Counted from the first letter of the stretch, positions 7,723 to 17,926 are shown. The stretch: 61,479 nucleotides of DNA from Clostridiales bacterium (GCA_013619125.1 JABXKS010000023.1:1-61479), one strand, 5' to 3'. Notes: generated by a model not told the origin, from the letters alone. Program-made: numbers and translations.

Positions 7723-9048
7723 TTATGGAGTTTTAATCTTTTCAATCAAAGTTTCAATCTCAGCAGAGAAGGATTGATCGCTTTTCATCATTCGCGAAAT
7801 TTTATCGCATGCATGAATCACGGTTGTATGGTCACGGCCGCCGAATTCTTCCCCAATCTTGGGTAAAGAGAGATCCGTAAGGTCGCGAACCAGATACATG
7901 GCAATTTGTCGTGGAAATGCGATCGCACGCGATCGTTTTTTTGCATTATAATCTTCCATACGGATATGATAGTAAGCAGATACCACAGATTTGATCTCAT
8001 TGGTATCTATTTTTTTTGCTGTTTTTTTGGAAATCATATCTCGTAAAGCTTCTTCAGCCAATTCATCAGTCATTTCTCGATTGGTAAGGGATGAATAAGC
8101 AACTACACGAGTTAAGGCGCCTTCTAATTCTCGAATATTCGAATGAATATGAGTTGCGATAAAGTTTAATACACTGGCTTGTACTTTTAAATGATCTTGT
8201 TCGGTTCGTTTTCTTAGAATTGCAATTCTTGTTTCCAAATCAGGTGCCTGGATATCGGCGATCAAACCCCATTCGAAGCGAGAACGAATCCGTTCTTCCA
8301 GTTTTGGAATTTCTTTTGGCGGTCGATCACTGGATAAGATAATTTGTTTATCTGCGTGGTGAAGTGCATTAAAAGTATGGAAAAATTCTTCCTGGGTACG
8401 TTCTTTTCCGGCAATAAATTGAACGTCATCGACAAGCAGAACATCGACGTTTCGATATTTATTACGGAATTCTTCATTCTTATCATGCTGAATGGCATTG
8501 ATCAGTTCATTGGTAAATTCTTCACTGGATACATAATAAACAGTCAATTTTGGATTTTGCTTTAAAATAAAATGTCCGATGGCATGCATAAGGTGAGTTT
8601 TTCCCAAGCCGACACCGCCATAGATAAAGAGCGGATTATAGGCTTGAGCGGGTGCTTCTGCAACAGCTAAACTTGCTGCATGGGCAAAACGGTTGGAATT
8701 GCCAATGACAAATTTGTCGAAGGTGTATTTGGGATTCAAGGTACTATTGGAAATTATTTTTTCTTCCCTTGGTGATCGCCTGCTGGGACCTTCATCTTCA
8801 GCAGCTAAGGAAATAACGACTTCGCATTCTTGATCAGAAATTTTATTGAAGGCATTTTCAATGAGGTGGCGATAACGATCTTCTAAGATTTTCTTAGCAA
8901 AATCATTGTTCGTGCCGAGCTTTAATTGATTGTTTTCGACACGTAATGGCAGTAACGGCTCAAACCAAGTGCTATAACTAACATCAGTTACTTCTGTTTG
9001 AATGAGTTTGAGGGTTTTGCCCCATAATTCTTCAAGTTGTTGAGTCAT
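7723..9048 (-). CDS. dnaA: Chromosomal replication initiator protein DnaA
   Basis: A 441-residue AAA+ ATPase that binds DnaA boxes and opens oriC. Domain I (about 1-85) mediates contacts, domain III carries Walker [10 protein letters not shown] and Walker B LLVDDVQF, and domain IV ends with the DNA-binding signature [11 protein letters not shown]. The start chosen is the ATG seven bases after GGAGG; a frame opening ten codons earlier would cross that ribosome binding site and a DnaA box. It is flanked on both sides by DnaA-box clusters, as expected for autoregulation. Confidence 0.98.
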   Translation of the reverse strand: MTQQLEELWGKTLKLIQTEVTDVSYSTWFEPLLPLRVENNQLKLGTNNDFAKKILEDRYRHLIENAFNKISDQECEVVISLAAEDEGPSRRSPREEKIISNSTLNPKYTFDKFVIGNSNRFAHAASLAVAEAPAQAYNPLFIYGGVGLGKTHLMHAIGHFILKQNPKLTVYYVSSEEFTNELINAIQHDKNEEFRNKYRNVDVLLVDDVQFIAGKERTQEEFFHTFNALHHADKQIILSSDRPPKEIPKLEERIRSRFEWGLIADIQAPDLETRIAILRKRTEQDHLKVQASVLNFIATHIHSNIRELEGALTRVVAYSSLTNREMTDELAEEALRDMISKKTAKKIDTNEIKSVVSAYYHIRMEDYNAKKRSRAIAFPRQIAMYLVRDLTDLSLPKIGEEFGGRDHTTVIHACDKISRMMKSDQSFSAEIETLIEKIKTP

Positions 9049-9068
9049 TGGAGATCCTCCTGATCGAT

Positions 9069-9489
9069 TTATCCACACCGTTATTCACAAAAAAAACGGA
9101 AAAAAATCCCGACAGCGTGTGCCGGAAAGTATCCACAACAACCTTTGCTGGCTGTGAATAAAAGTCGAGTACTAGTAAAAACATCTTGCGTATCAACAAG
9201 CAATGCGATAGATTTATACACAAGAAAGACCCCTGAAAACGGGGCAGTGTAAAAGAAAATGTGGATAAACATTGAGTTATACACACCCTTATCCACAAAT
9301 CAACCACAACTGTGAATATCTTGATAACATATCCACAACGTATCCTTATGATACCAAAAACGAAGTAAAATCGCAATTGCTTATCCACAGAAATTTGAAT
9401 TGTGGATAGCAACCTTGTTGATAACTATCCCCATGATTTTGTAGTTCTTATTTTTATTTTTATTCGTATCTACTAGGGAGTGTGGATAT
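9069..9489. other. oriC, DnaA-box cluster between dnaA and rpmH
   Basis: Exact TTATNCACA boxes (either strand) occur at 9069, 9081, 9153, 9214, 9260, 9277, 9289 and 9381, eight in about 320 bases. One-mismatch boxes are at 9129, 9311, 9329, 9401 and 9481. Orientation is mixed. The 620-base gap from dnaA to rpmH holds nothing else except the rpmH promoter. With the dnaA-dnaN segment this makes a bipartite origin like that of Bacillus, with dnaA between the two halves. It probably also controls dnaA transcription. Confidence 0.93.
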
Positions 9490-9557
9490 TTATTTTTTTT
9501 CATAAATTTCCTGGATTTATATATATAGGAAAGAACCACTAAATTCAGCGAAATTTC

Positions 9558-9586
9558 TTGACATCGTTCGAAGCATTCTCTATAAT
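9558..9586 (+). promoter_or_regulatory. Consensus sigma-A promoter for rpmH
   Basis: TTGACA (9558-9563) and TATAAT (9581-9586) are perfect matches to both consensus boxes with a 17-base spacer, 82 bases before rpmH. It is probably one of the strongest promoters in the window. Confidence 0.92.
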
Positions 9587-9668
9587 AGACAGGTAATGGT
9601 ACGAAAAATGACGATAGCATTGCGTTGAATCGTGAATGATATACGCATTAAGACTGGAGGTGCAACAA

Positions 9669-9803
9669 ATGAAAAGAACTTTCCAACCAAAAAAACGACA
9701 AAGATCAAAAGAACATGGATTCCGTAAGAGAATGGCAGCGAAAAGTGGAAGAAATATTCTAAAAAGAAGACGAACAAGAGGCAGAAAAAAATTAACAGCA
9801 TAA
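9669..9803 (+). CDS. rpmH: 50S ribosomal protein L34
   Basis: A 44-residue very basic protein beginning [20 protein letters not shown], the universal L34 start. It is a component of the large ribosomal subunit. Start follows GGAGGT by seven bases. It lies at its standard place beside the origin, read away from it, followed by a terminator and then rnpA. Confidence 0.98.
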   Translation: MKRTFQPKKRQRSKEHGFRKRMAAKSGRNILKRRRTRGRKKLTA

Positions 9804-9804
9804 C

Positions 9805-9830
9805 AAAGGTCACTTTTTAGTGGCCTTTTT
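9805..9830 (+). terminator. Terminator or attenuator between rpmH and rnpA
   Basis: AAAGGTCAC pairs with GTGGCCTTT (one G-T pair) around a six-base loop, followed by T residues. It would lower expression of rnpA and yidDC relative to rpmH. Confidence 0.75.
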
Positions 9831-9854
9831 ATTCAATTATGGAGTATATGTCCA

Positions 9855-10193
9855 ATGGGTACGATCTTGATGATCAAAAAGAGTCGTGAGTTTGCTAAAG
9901 TATATAGAAGAGGAAAGTCTCGAGCCAATCGTCTTTTGGTTTTGTATCAGAAGCCAAATGGAGAAAAGCTCGCACGGATTGGATTTTCTATATCAAAAAA
10001 AGTAGGCCACGCCCCTGAACGGAATCGATTGAAACGAGTATTAAAAGAGATTTATCGACAGAATGAGTATGACCAATTGACGGGCAATGATCTGGTGATT
10101 ATTGTAAGAGCAAATGCAAACGGCGCATCGTATGATGAACTTGAAAGCGCAATGAAACATATCATGCGGATTTCAAAGGTGGAAAAACGGTGA
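9855..10193 (+). CDS. rnpA: Ribonuclease P protein component
   Basis: A 112-residue basic protein, the protein partner of the RNase P ribozyme that matures tRNA 5' ends. The signature [18 protein letters not shown] with the conserved RNR is near residues 52-70. The start is an ATG about ten bases after GGAG, a weak site; an internal ATG six codons later has none. It lies 51 bases after rpmH and four bases before yidD. Confidence 0.97.
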   Translation: MGTILMIKKSREFAKVYRRGKSRANRLLVLYQKPNGEKLARIGFSISKKVGHAPERNRLKRVLKEIYRQNEYDQLTGNDLVIIVRANANGASYDELESAMKHIMRISKVEKR

Positions 10194-10197
10194 TATT

Positions 10198-10407
10198 ATG
10201 AAATTGATTGTGATTCTTTTGATACGGGGGTATCAAAAATTCATTTCGCCTATGCTGGGAAAAAACTGCCGGTTCTACCCGACGTGTTCACAGTATGCGA
10301 TTCAAGCGTATGAGAAATATGGTTTTTTTAAAGGCACATACCTTGCGATACGACGGGTATTGAAATGTCACCCGTATCATCCAGGTGGATATGATCCATT
10401 AAAATGA
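10198..10407 (+). CDS. yidD: Membrane protein insertion efficiency factor YidD
   Basis: A 69-residue protein with the family signature [20 protein letters not shown] and a C-terminal [10 protein letters not shown]. It associates with the inner membrane and helps YidC-dependent insertion. It begins four bases after rnpA and is followed by yidC, the normal order. Confidence 0.97.
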   Translation: MKLIVILLIRGYQKFISPMLGKNCRFYPTCSQYAIQAYEKYGFFKGTYLAIRRVLKCHPYHPGGYDPLK

Positions 10408-10434
10408 GAGAATTAGGAGAAATGGGGACCCGAT

Positions 10435-11226
10435 ATGACAAACTTTCTGGCGACGTACTTAGGCAAGTTATTACATTTTATTTATGTAGCGGTTAATACA
10501 ATTGGACTTGATTTTGGCTTTTTGTCAGCCTTTTCGATTGCGATTATTATAACAACAATTATCTTTAAATTCTTGATGGTGCCATTGATGGGAAAGCAAC
10601 AGAAATCAATGGTGGAAATGCAGCAGATTCAACCACACTTACAGGAGCTGCAAAAGAAATATAAAAATGAACCGAAAGTCTTACAAACGAAAACAGCGGA
10701 AATTTATAAAGAACACGGGGTGAATCCACTAGGTGGGTGTTTGCCGTTGTTGATTCAATTTCCGATTATCATTGCTTATTTTGGAGTCATGAGAGATCCC
10801 ATTCGATACGTATTTAGTGGAGATCAAGCATTTTATGATTCATTAAATCATGCGTTTTTATGGGTCAAAGATATTAGTGTAGCAGAAAATTTTGTAGCTG
10901 CAGATGGTGTTGTGAATGGTATTTCAATGGGTGGGATTTCCTTGCCTTTGATTGGAGCGGCGATTCCGATCATGGCGTTGGTCGCTGCATTTACAACCTA
11001 TTTAATGAGTAAGACGACGGCAGCGCAACAATCATCATCATCAGGCGGCGCAGATATGGCGCAGTCCATGAATAGATCCATGATGATTATGATGCCGTTG
11101 ATGATTTTCTGGTTTGCGTTGAACTATTCAACTGGTTTGACCATTTACTGGACAATCAGTAATGTCTTCTCGGTATTCCAATACAAATACTTCTACGCAA
11201 AATATCGAAAGCCTAAGGCTGAATAA
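10435..11226 (+). CDS. yidC: Membrane protein insertase YidC/Oxa1/SpoIIIJ family
   Basis: A 263-residue membrane insertase with about five transmembrane segments. Conserved stretches include FKFLMVPLMGKQQKSM and the hairpin GVNPLGGCLPLLIQFPI. It lacks the large periplasmic domain of Gram-negative YidC, as usual for Firmicutes. No clear lipobox cysteine is visible at the N-terminus. It is followed by jag, its usual partner. Confidence 0.96.
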   Translation: MTNFLATYLGKLLHFIYVAVNTIGLDFGFLSAFSIAIIITTIIFKFLMVPLMGKQQKSMVEMQQIQPHLQELQKKYKNEPKVLQTKTAEIYKEHGVNPLGGCLPLLIQFPIIIAYFGVMRDPIRYVFSGDQAFYDSLNHAFLWVKDISVAENFVAADGVVNGISMGGISLPLIGAAIPIMALVAAFTTYLMSKTTAAQQSSSSGGADMAQSMNRSMMIMMPLMIFWFALNYSTGLTIYWTISNVFSVFQYKYFYAKYRKPKAE

Positions 11227-11260
11227 ACGTCGCGAAAGCGATGAAAGGCGGAGGACTGCG

Positions 11261-11884
11261 ATGAGAGAAATTATCAAAACTGGTAGTACCGTGGAAGAAG
11301 CAATTGAAATGGCTTTAGAAGAGTTGGATTTGTTGTCGGAAGACGTCAGTGTGGAAGTGCTGGAGGAACCGGGCAAAGGCTTTTTGGGTCTAGGTGGAAA
11401 AGAAGCAAAGGTGCGAGTGATTGCCGATAAGGATCCCATTTTTATGGCAGAGCGATTCTTGACGGAGTTATTGGTACAAATGCAGATTCCAGCAGAGCTA
11501 GACGTAGAAAGAGAGTCGGGTCAACTCTACGTTGAAATCATTGGTGAAAATCACGATGATATGGGCGTGATTATTGGGAAGCGCGGAGACACTTTGGATG
11601 CGATTCAATACCTATTGAGTTTAATCGTGAACAAAGGTCGGGATCAATACATCCGTGTATTGTTGGATACTGAGAATTACAGAGAAAAAAGAGAAAGAAC
11701 CTTAATTGATTTAGCCACTAAAATGGCCGCAAAAGCCGTACGGAGAGGAAGAAGCGTAAAGCTTGATCCAATGAATCCTTACGAAAGGCGAATTATTCAT
11801 TCTGCTTTGCAATCCTTTGAGGGGATTTCGACATACAGCGTTGGGGACGAACCGTATCGACGCGTCGTAATTGACATCAAATAA
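11261..11884 (+). CDS. jag: RNA-binding protein Jag/EloR (Jag_N, KH and R3H domains)
   Basis: A 207-residue protein. The Jag N-terminal domain covers about 1-50 (TGSTVEEAIEMALEEL), then a type II KH domain with the GKRGDTLDAIQ loop and a C-terminal R3H domain (MNPYERRIIHSAL). The family is linked to cell elongation and sporulation through RNA binding. The start follows GGAGG by six bases; a frame opening 33 codons earlier overlaps yidC and has no ribosome binding site. A terminator follows immediately. Confidence 0.95.
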   Translation: MREIIKTGSTVEEAIEMALEELDLLSEDVSVEVLEEPGKGFLGLGGKEAKVRVIADKDPIFMAERFLTELLVQMQIPAELDVERESGQLYVEIIGENHDDMGVIIGKRGDTLDAIQYLLSLIVNKGRDQYIRVLLDTENYREKRERTLIDLATKMAAKAVRRGRSVKLDPMNPYERRIIHSALQSFEGISTYSVGDEPYRRVVIDIK

Positions 11885-11912
11885 GAAACCCAGATTGCTG
11901 GGTTTCTTTTTT
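11884..11912 (+). terminator. Intrinsic terminator after jag
   Basis: AGAAACCCAG and CTGGGTTTCT form a 10-bp stem with loop ATTG followed by a T-run. It divides the rnpA-yidDC-jag unit from mnmE. Confidence 0.93.
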
Positions 11913-11940
11913 CGTAAATGGGAAGGAAACGAGGAGAACA

Positions 11941-13323
11941 ATGAAAGAAGCAACCATTGCGGCAATTGCAACTGCGCCTGGTGAGGCGGGTGTTGGGATT
12001 GTACGTATTTCAGGAGAAGAATCGTTGCGGATACTAGGTGAAATCTTTTTACCGCAACGGGGAAGAAAAATAGAGAGCGAAGACAATCGAAGGATGGTGT
12101 TCGGTCGAGTCGTTGATCCTAATTCGTTGGAGTTGGTCGATGAAGCACTGGCTGTTTATATGGTAGCGCCTCAAACCTATACACGGGAGGATGTCGTTGA
12201 AATCCAGTGTCATGGCGGTGTTGTTGCCGTGAAAAAGGTCTTACACTTGTGTCTTCAGTCAGGCGCTGAATTAGCGGGTCCTGGCGAGTTCACAAAGCGA
12301 GCTTTTTTAAACGGCCGGTTTGATCTCTCTCAAGCGGAGGCAGTGATGGAATTGATCTCTGCCAAGACCAATGCGAGCTATCAAAACTCATTAAAGCAAC
12401 TGTCGGGCCATTTGTCTGCGCAGGTGTCGGGAATTCGCAGAAATCTTTTGGAAGTGCTGGCGAATATTACGGTAGCCATTGATTTTCCGGAGAATGAAGC
12501 GGAAGCAATTACGGTTCAGCGAATGAAGGGTTTCTTGGAATCGGCACGAACAGAAGTTGAACGATTATTGAGCACAGCGGAAACAGGACGAATCCTTCGA
12601 GATGGTGTAAAAACTGTTATTTTGGGGAAGCCCAATGTTGGAAAATCATCCTTGATGAATGCGTTGCTTCGGGAGAACCGAGCGATTGTCACAGAAGTGC
12701 CTGGGACGACTCGTGACACACTGGAAGAATATGTAAATCTTCATGGGGTTCCCTTGCGATTAATCGATACAGCTGGGATTCGGGAAACCGAAGATCGGAT
12801 TGAAAAAATCGGAGTCGAGCGAGCTGTTGATTGGGTGGAACGCGCAGACTTACTGGTTGCCGTCTTTGACAAATCACGTCAATTAGAGGAAGAAGACCAT
12901 CGCGTACTCGCTCTATTAAGTGAACGGAAATCGATCATCTTGTTGAACAAGAGTGATTTGAAGGAAATTATTTCCCGGGAAATGATGGTGAAGGAAGTTC
13001 CAAATGCGATGATTATCGAAACCTCCATGGCAACACAACAGGGGTTGGAAACCTTTGAAAATGCGATCAAGGACTTATTCTTCCATGGCGGCGTCGACCT
13101 ACAACATGAAACGGTGATTTCAAACGTCCGGCACAAGAATTTATTGCAAAAGACATCCGCTAGCATTGGGGAAGCCTTGCAGGCGATTGAGGCTGGGATG
13201 CCGGTTGACTGCTTCGAGGTTGATGTGAAGGATGCATGGCAAAGCCTTGGAGAAATTAGCGGGGATTCTGTCACGGAAGATGTATTGGATCAGGTCTTTT
13301 CAGAGTTTTGTATTGGGAAGTAG
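11941..13323 (+). CDS. mnmE: tRNA modification GTPase MnmE
   Basis: A 460-residue G protein that works with MnmG to build cmnm5 groups on the wobble uridine of several tRNAs. The N-terminal folate-binding domain starts VRISGE. The GTPase domain shows GKPNVGKSS (about 229), PGTTRDT, DTAGIRE and NKSD. The C-terminus ends in the conserved catalytic CIGK. Start follows GAGGAG. A perfect Noc binding palindrome is embedded in the G-domain coding region (12970-12983). Confidence 0.98.
   Translation: MKEATIAAIATAPGEAGVGIVRISGEESLRILGEIFLPQRGRKIESEDNRRMVFGRVVDPNSLELVDEALAVYMVAPQTYTREDVVEIQCHGGVVAVKKVLHLCLQSGAELAGPGEFTKRAFLNGRFDLSQAEAVMELISAKTNASYQNSLKQLSGHLSAQVSGIRRNLLEVLANITVAIDFPENEAEAITVQRMKGFLESARTEVERLLSTAETGRILRDGVKTVILGKPNVGKSSLMNALLRENRAIVTEVPGTTRDTLEEYVNLHGVPLRLIDTAGIRETEDRIEKIGVERAVDWVERADLLVAVFDKSRQLEEEDHRVLALLSERKSIILLNKSDLKEIISREMMVKEVPNAMIIETSMATQQGLETFENAIKDLFFHGGVDLQHETVISNVRHKNLLQKTSASIGEALQAIEAGMPVDCFEVDVKDAWQSLGEISGDSVTEDVLDQVFSEFCIGK
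12970..12983. promoter_or_regulatory. Noc binding site (NBS) inside mnmE
   Basis: ATTTCCCGGGAAAT is a perfect 14-bp palindrome, identical to the published Bacillus subtilis Noc binding consensus. It lies in the mnmE coding sequence 3 kb before noc. Confidence 0.82.
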
Positions 13324-13334
13324 AGGAGGTTTCT

Positions 13335-15233
13335 ATGCAATTTGGGAAACAGTATGATGCAGGTAATTATGAACTTGTCGTGATTGGTGCCGGGCATGCG
13401 GGTTGCGAGGCGGCGTTGATTGGAGCAAGAATGGGCATGAGAACCCTATTGCTGACAATTAGTTTGGACTCCGTTGCCTTTATGCCATGCAATCCATCCA
13501 TTGGAGGGACTGGCAAGGGGCATTTGGTTCGAGAGATTGATGCGCTGGGCGGAGAGATGGGAATAAACATCGATGAAACCTTGATACAAAGCCGTATGCT
13601 CAACACCTCAAAAGGACCGGCGGTCTTTTCTCTTCGCGCACAAGCGGATAAGCAGAAGTATCAAAATCGGATGAAGCAAGTCATCGAGTCTCAGGAGAAC
13701 TTGGACCTGAAGCAAAATGAAGTGATTCATATTGAAATAGAGAACGGCGTTGTGCAAGGCGTTTTGTGTAAAACAGGTGCTTATTATCATACAAATGCAG
13801 CGATTATGGCGACGGGAACTTATCTGGGCGGCAAGATTTTCATTGGCGACATGCATTATGATGGCGGCCCCAATGAAATGCGTGCAGCGATGTATTTGAC
13901 AGAACGGTTGGAAGCGAATGGAATTCACTTCCGTCGATTCAAAACCGGTACCCCTGCAAGGGTTCACAGCGATACCATCGATTATTCGAAAATGGAAATT
14001 CAGCATGGCGATCAACCGATTGTTCCCTTCTCATTTTTGACGGATTCGATTGAACGGGAGCAAGTTCCTTGCTATTTGGCATATACCAATCTGGAAACCC
14101 ATGGAATTATCAAGGATAATATCGGACGCTCTCCCCTATATACAGGTGCGATACAAAGTACAGGACCTCGCTACTGTCCTTCCATTGAAGACAAGGTAGT
14201 GAGATTTGCTGACAAGGAAAGGCACCAGCTCTTTATTGAGCCTGAAAGTCTGGGAACAAAGGAAATGTATGTACAGGGATTGAGCTCTTCCATGCCTTCT
14301 GAAGTGTATATGGCTTTTTTACGATCCATACCGGGATTGGAGAAGGCTGAGGTGATGCGAGAGGCATATGCGATTGAATATGACTGCATTGACCCTACGG
14401 ACTTAAAGCCGAGCCTGGAGCGAAAGGATGTATCAGGATTGTATTTTGCGGGTCAAGTCAACGGATCATCCGGATATGAAGAGGCTGCCGCGCAAGGTTT
14501 GATAGCTGGAATCAACGCCGTTTTACAGATCAAGAATGAAGAAGCTTTGGTTTTGGATCGTTCGGAGGCGTATATTGGAGTCTTGATCGATGATTTGGTG
14601 ACGAAGGGAACCAATGAGCCATATCGCATGATGACCTCTCGATGCGAGTATCGATTGACATTGCGTCAAGATAATGCAGATTTGCGTTTAACGCGAAAAG
14701 GATATGAGGTTGGTTCCGTTTCAGGTTTACGATTTGAGCGATTTGTTCAGAAAGAAGAAGCGATTGAGCGTGAATTGGATCGTTTGAAGACGATTATGGT
14801 AACTCCGACAGAAGAGAACAATCAAAAAATGGTAGAAATTGGAAGTTCGGCATTAAAAACAGGCTTAACATTCTCTCAAGTGTTGAAGCGACCGGAATGC
14901 AACTATATCAGCTTACAAGTATTTGATCCTGAGAGACTTGAATTAGCGGCAGAAATCACGCAGCAAGTGGAGATTCAGGTGAAATATGAGGGATATATTC
15001 AAAAGCAACAACGTCAGATTGAGCAATTCAAGCGACTGGAAAGAAAATTACTTTTGGAAACGATCCCCTATCAAGAAATTCAAGGATTGCGGATTGAAGC
15101 GCAACAAAAGCTTGCAGCAATGAAGCCGAGATCGGTTGGACAGGCATCTCGAATTTCAGGCGTTTCTCCGGCGGACATCAATGTCTTATTGGTCTATCTT
15201 GAGCAAGAGAGAAGAAAGAAGGGACAATCATGA
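13335..15233 (+). CDS. mnmG: tRNA uridine 5-carboxymethylaminomethyl modification enzyme MnmG
   Basis: A 632-residue FAD enzyme, partner of MnmE. The dinucleotide-binding motif is [19 protein letters not shown] near residue 17, and [12 protein letters not shown] and GGPNEMR are family hallmarks. The start follows AGAGGAGG by six bases; nine extra in-frame codons upstream overlap mnmE and are not used. The stop overlaps the rsmG start, indicating coupled translation. Confidence 0.98.
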   Translation: MQFGKQYDAGNYELVVIGAGHAGCEAALIGARMGMRTLLLTISLDSVAFMPCNPSIGGTGKGHLVREIDALGGEMGINIDETLIQSRMLNTSKGPAVFSLRAQADKQKYQNRMKQVIESQENLDLKQNEVIHIEIENGVVQGVLCKTGAYYHTNAAIMATGTYLGGKIFIGDMHYDGGPNEMRAAMYLTERLEANGIHFRRFKTGTPARVHSDTIDYSKMEIQHGDQPIVPFSFLTDSIEREQVPCYLAYTNLETHGIIKDNIGRSPLYTGAIQSTGPRYCPSIEDKVVRFADKERHQLFIEPESLGTKEMYVQGLSSSMPSEVYMAFLRSIPGLEKAEVMREAYAIEYDCIDPTDLKPSLERKDVSGLYFAGQVNGSSGYEEAAAQGLIAGINAVLQIKNEEALVLDRSEAYIGVLIDDLVTKGTNEPYRMMTSRCEYRLTLRQDNADLRLTRKGYEVGSVSGLRFERFVQKEEAIERELDRLKTIMVTPTEENNQKMVEIGSSALKTGLTFSQVLKRPECNYISLQVFDPERLELAAEITQQVEIQVKYEGYIQKQQRQIEQFKRLERKLLLETIPYQEIQGLRIEAQQKLAAMKPRSVGQASRISGVSPADINVLLVYLEQERRKKGQS

Positions 15234-15949
15234 TGGATCAAGAGCGATTAGTGGCTGGAGCGAAAGCGATGGATGTTGCGTTATCATCGGAACAGGTGGA
15301 ACTCTTTATGCACTTCCGAGATCAGTTGTTGGAAAGAAACAAGGTTGTGAATTTAACGGCGATTCGAGAGCCGGGAGATGTGATTACCAAACATTTTTTA
15401 GATAGTTTATGTGTTTTTGCAACAGGGATGGTTAAACCAAAGACTCGAGTGCTTGATGTTGGAACAGGCGGCGGCTTTCCTGGGATTCCGATGAAGATTG
15501 CAGATCCAAGTTTGCAAATTGATTTGTTGGATAGCTTAAAGAAGCGTCTGGTGTTCTTGGATGAAGTCATAGCGGAGAATCGATGGTCGGGCATTCGGAC
15601 TTTGCACGGACGAGCCGAAGACTTTGCTCAAAATCGTCAGTATCGCGAACAATATGACCTGGTTGTATCCCGGGCAGTGGCACGGCTTGCGATTCTTTTA
15701 GAGTACTGTCTTCCCTATACAAAGGTTGGTGGCTTTTTTCTAGCCTTGAAAGGTCCGATGTTGGATGAAGAAGTGAATGAAGCCAAACGTGCGATAATAG
15801 TATTGGGTGGGCGGATAGAAAAAATGGTGGAAGTGAAAATTCCGTATACAGATCTTTCTCATCGAATTATTATTATTAAAAAGATCAAGTCTACACCCAA
15901 GATCTATCCGAGACAAGCGGGAAAACCGAGAAAAGAACCGATCATCTAG
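15230..15949 (+). CDS. rsmG: 16S rRNA (guanine-N7) methyltransferase RsmG
   Basis: A 239-residue SAM-dependent methyltransferase that modifies G527 of 16S rRNA. The SAM-binding motif is [14 protein letters not shown] (about residues 73-86). Loss-of-function in this family gives low-level streptomycin resistance in other bacteria. The start codon overlaps the mnmG stop, and noc follows after 12 bases. Confidence 0.97.
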   Translation: MMDQERLVAGAKAMDVALSSEQVELFMHFRDQLLERNKVVNLTAIREPGDVITKHFLDSLCVFATGMVKPKTRVLDVGTGGGFPGIPMKIADPSLQIDLLDSLKKRLVFLDEVIAENRWSGIRTLHGRAEDFAQNRQYREQYDLVVSRAVARLAILLEYCLPYTKVGGFFLALKGPMLDEEVNEAKRAIIVLGGRIEKMVEVKIPYTDLSHRIIIIKKIKSTPKIYPRQAGKPRKEPII

Positions 15950-15961
15950 GAGGTCAGAGAC

Positions 15962-16744
15962 ATGAATGATAAATTGATGATTCATTTATTGCCAATTACT
16001 CAGATTTCACCAAATCCTGATCAACCGCGGGTGCATTTTGACTCTTCACAATTGAAAGAACTGGCGAACTCGATTCAAAATCATGGTGTCTTTCAACCCG
16101 TGCATGTGAGGCGACAAGGGGAACAATTTGTATTGATTGCTGGAGAAAGGCGATTGCGGGCGTCGAAACTTGCTGGGAAAACACAAATTCCGGCGATTAT
16201 TGTGGATGTAGCGGATCAAACAGCGGCTGCGCTAGCGATGATTGAGAATTTACAGCGACAGGAATTGAATTTTTTGGAAGAAGCCTTGGGATATCAAGTA
16301 TTAATCAAGAAATATGGTGCCACACAAACCCAAGTGGCCCAAATGATGGGAAAAAGTCAGTCGGCGGTTGCGAATAAATGCAGACTTTTAAAGCTTTCTG
16401 ATGAGGTTCTTACGGCAGTGAAACAAAAAGGACTGACGGAACGACATACGAGAGCGTTATTGATGTTAACGAAAAAATCTTTGCAATTGCAAGTGATCGA
16501 GCAGATCGATAAAAAACAACTCACGGTGAAAGCAACGGAAAATTTAGTGGAACGGATTCGTTTGAATGAGAAGTTGGAAACGCAAACCAAGAATCAAAAG
16601 ATAAAAATGCGGATCAATCCAAGAATCTACTTAAATACGTTAAAAAATGCGTGGCAAGCGATAGAAAATACGGGTGTGGCAACTGAATATCAAGAAATTG
16701 ATCATGAAGAGTTTGTTGAAGTCGTGATTCGTATCAAAAAGTAA
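15962..16744 (+). CDS. noc: Nucleoid occlusion protein Noc (ParB family)
   Basis: A 260-residue ParB/Spo0J-family CTP-binding protein. The N-terminal domain has AGERRLRASKLAG (about 60-72) and ENLQRQELNFLEEA, followed by a helix-turn-helix (TQTQVAQMMGKSQSAVANK). Noc blocks septation over the chromosome after loading at NBS sites. Position after rsmG, and the two perfect NBS palindromes nearby, favour Noc over a second ParB. The N-terminus is short: only about 14 residues precede the ISPNPDQPR motif, so the amphipathic membrane-targeting helix of Bacillus Noc is reduced or absent. Confidence 0.88.
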   Translation: MNDKLMIHLLPITQISPNPDQPRVHFDSSQLKELANSIQNHGVFQPVHVRRQGEQFVLIAGERRLRASKLAGKTQIPAIIVDVADQTAAALAMIENLQRQELNFLEEALGYQVLIKKYGATQTQVAQMMGKSQSAVANKCRLLKLSDEVLTAVKQKGLTERHTRALLMLTKKSLQLQVIEQIDKKQLTVKATENLVERIRLNEKLETQTKNQKIKMRINPRIYLNTLKNAWQAIENTGVATEYQEIDHEEFVEVVIRIKK

Positions 16745-16748
16745 AGCA

Positions 16749-16764
16749 TGTTTCACGTGAAACA
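16749..16764. promoter_or_regulatory. parS site 1, doubling as terminator stem
   Basis: TGTTTCACGTGAAACA is a perfect match to the ParB recognition site. Extra pairing (AAAGCA/TGCTTT) extends it to a longer dyad followed by a T-run, so it may also end transcription of noc and, on the other strand, of the acetyltransferase. Confidence 0.95.
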
Positions 16765-16772
16765 TGCTTTTT

Positions 16773-17789
16773 TCATTGAGAATTTTTATAAAGCAAGGCA
16801 TGGGACTCTCGATTTTCATAGCAACCGGTGCGCGGATTGCGAATATATTCGATTAAAGTTCCTTCCGGATGGAAGCGCAGGCGTTCTAGCACTCGGATAG
16901 AGGCGATATTGTCCGGATGGGTAATTGATTCAATGCGTCGTAAATGCAGCGTATGAAAAGCAATGTGAATCATCATTTTAGCGGCTTCTGTCGCAATACC
17001 CTGTTTCCAATAGCTGGGGATCAGGGAATAGCCGAGCGAACATTGATCGTGATGAATTTGATGAAGAGAAATGATGCCGGCAAATTGTCCCTCCACAAAG
17101 ATTCCCCGCGCGAGCCTTTTATGTTGCAAGGACTGGCAAACCAAGTGATTGTAGTACTCTTTTGCGTCATCTTGTGTGAGAATGGGATTCATGGCTTGAT
17201 AGCGAAGCACCTTTGGATCAGAAAAGAGCGAAATCAATTCATTTGAATCAAATTCAGTCAATGGTCTTAATTCCAGATGTTTCACGTGAAACACTTCATC
17301 GAGAAAGAGGTCGTCCATTGCATGGTTGAGCTCTTTTTTTAAAACAAGTTCATCTTGAATAGGAATTCCATCAAGGATCTGCGGCCGTTTAGGGTACTCG
17401 CCGCAGGAGGTCATGATTGAACGGGGACGAAGCTGGAACAATGAAAAACCCTGCTGCTGATAAAACTGAAGGTCTTTTAAATTGGCATTGGTTATTGTGA
17501 TGCGAATATCTCTAAGTTTCTTTGCTTTTCCCAACAGCTCCAACTCATGGAGCAATTCAATACTGATTTCTTCTCCTGGTTGACTGGAAAGGAGAGCAAG
17601 AATTTCTATCGTTGATGAATGAATGCGATAACTAAGGGATCCGATGGGCTCAGGATTTGTTGCTATCAAAATTGAATGGGACATAAAGTCGATTGTTTCT
17701 TCAAAAAGCGTGATGGTCGATGACTTCCATTGGCTTTTAAAGGTGTTTTCGAAATCAGGCGGTGGTACAGATGCATGAAGTATTTTCAT
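16773..17789 (-). CDS. Two-domain GNAT acetyltransferase inserted between noc and parA
   Basis: A 338-residue protein with two acetyltransferase folds. Residues about 1-140 form a divergent GNAT-like domain (FYQQQGFSLF near its end). Residues about 170-338 are a RimJ/RimL-type domain with YSLIPSYWKQGIATEAAKM (acetyl-CoA loop) and NIASIRVLERLRF. The start follows AGGAG; a longer upstream frame reaches into the parA promoter region and is not used. It reads against the neighbouring genes and towards oriC. The region joining the domains contains a parS site, giving FHVKHL. Substrate unknown; in Bacillus noc and soj are adjacent, so this is an insertion relative to that order. Confidence 0.82.
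   Translation of the reverse strand: MKILHASVPPPDFENTFKSQWKSSTITLFEETIDFMSHSILIATNPEPIGSLSYRIHSSTIEILALLSSQPGEEISIELLHELELLGKAKKLRDIRITITNANLKDLQFYQQQGFSLFQLRPRSIMTSCGEYPKRPQILDGIPIQDELVLKKELNHAMDDLFLDEVFHVKHLELRPLTEFDSNELISLFSDPKVLRYQAMNPILTQDDAKEYYNHLVCQSLQHKRLARGIFVEGQFAGIISLHQIHHDQCSLGYSLIPSYWKQGIATEAAKMMIHIAFHTLHLRRIESITHPDNIASIRVLERLRFHPEGTLIEYIRNPRTGCYENRESHALLYKNSQ
17278..17293. promoter_or_regulatory. parS site 2 inside the acetyltransferase gene
   Basis: TGTTTCACGTGAAACA, identical to parS site 1 and 529 bases from it. It is read through as coding sequence at the join of the two GNAT domains. Confidence 0.95.
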
Positions 17790-17837
17790 AAAAGTCTCCT
17801 TTATACATAGTGTACCTGATTTTGTCGAATTTGAAAA

Positions 17838-17853
17838 TATTTCCCGGGAAATA
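17838..17853. promoter_or_regulatory. Noc binding site upstream of parA
   Basis: TATTTCCCGGGAAATA is a 16-bp palindrome containing the full 14-bp NBS consensus. It lies in the divergent gap between the acetyltransferase and parA, about 40 bases before the likely parA -10 box (TATAAT, 17891-17896). Confidence 0.85.
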
Positions 17854-17926
17854 ATCACTGTTTTTTCTGTTTTTCGCGTGATGAATCAAGTATAATAGAG
17901 AAGAATGATCAACTGGAGGACATAAA

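Noticed and set aside
9032-9620. Several minus-strand open frames across the dnaA-rpmH gap
   Set aside because: They run through DnaA boxes (reading repeated STQ/VDK-like patterns from TTATCCACA) and the rpmH promoter, with no ribosome binding sites; the region is oriC.
16944-17246. 100-codon plus-strand frame opposite the two-domain acetyltransferase
   Set aside because: The minus-strand protein has clear GNAT motifs through this stretch; the antisense frame has none.
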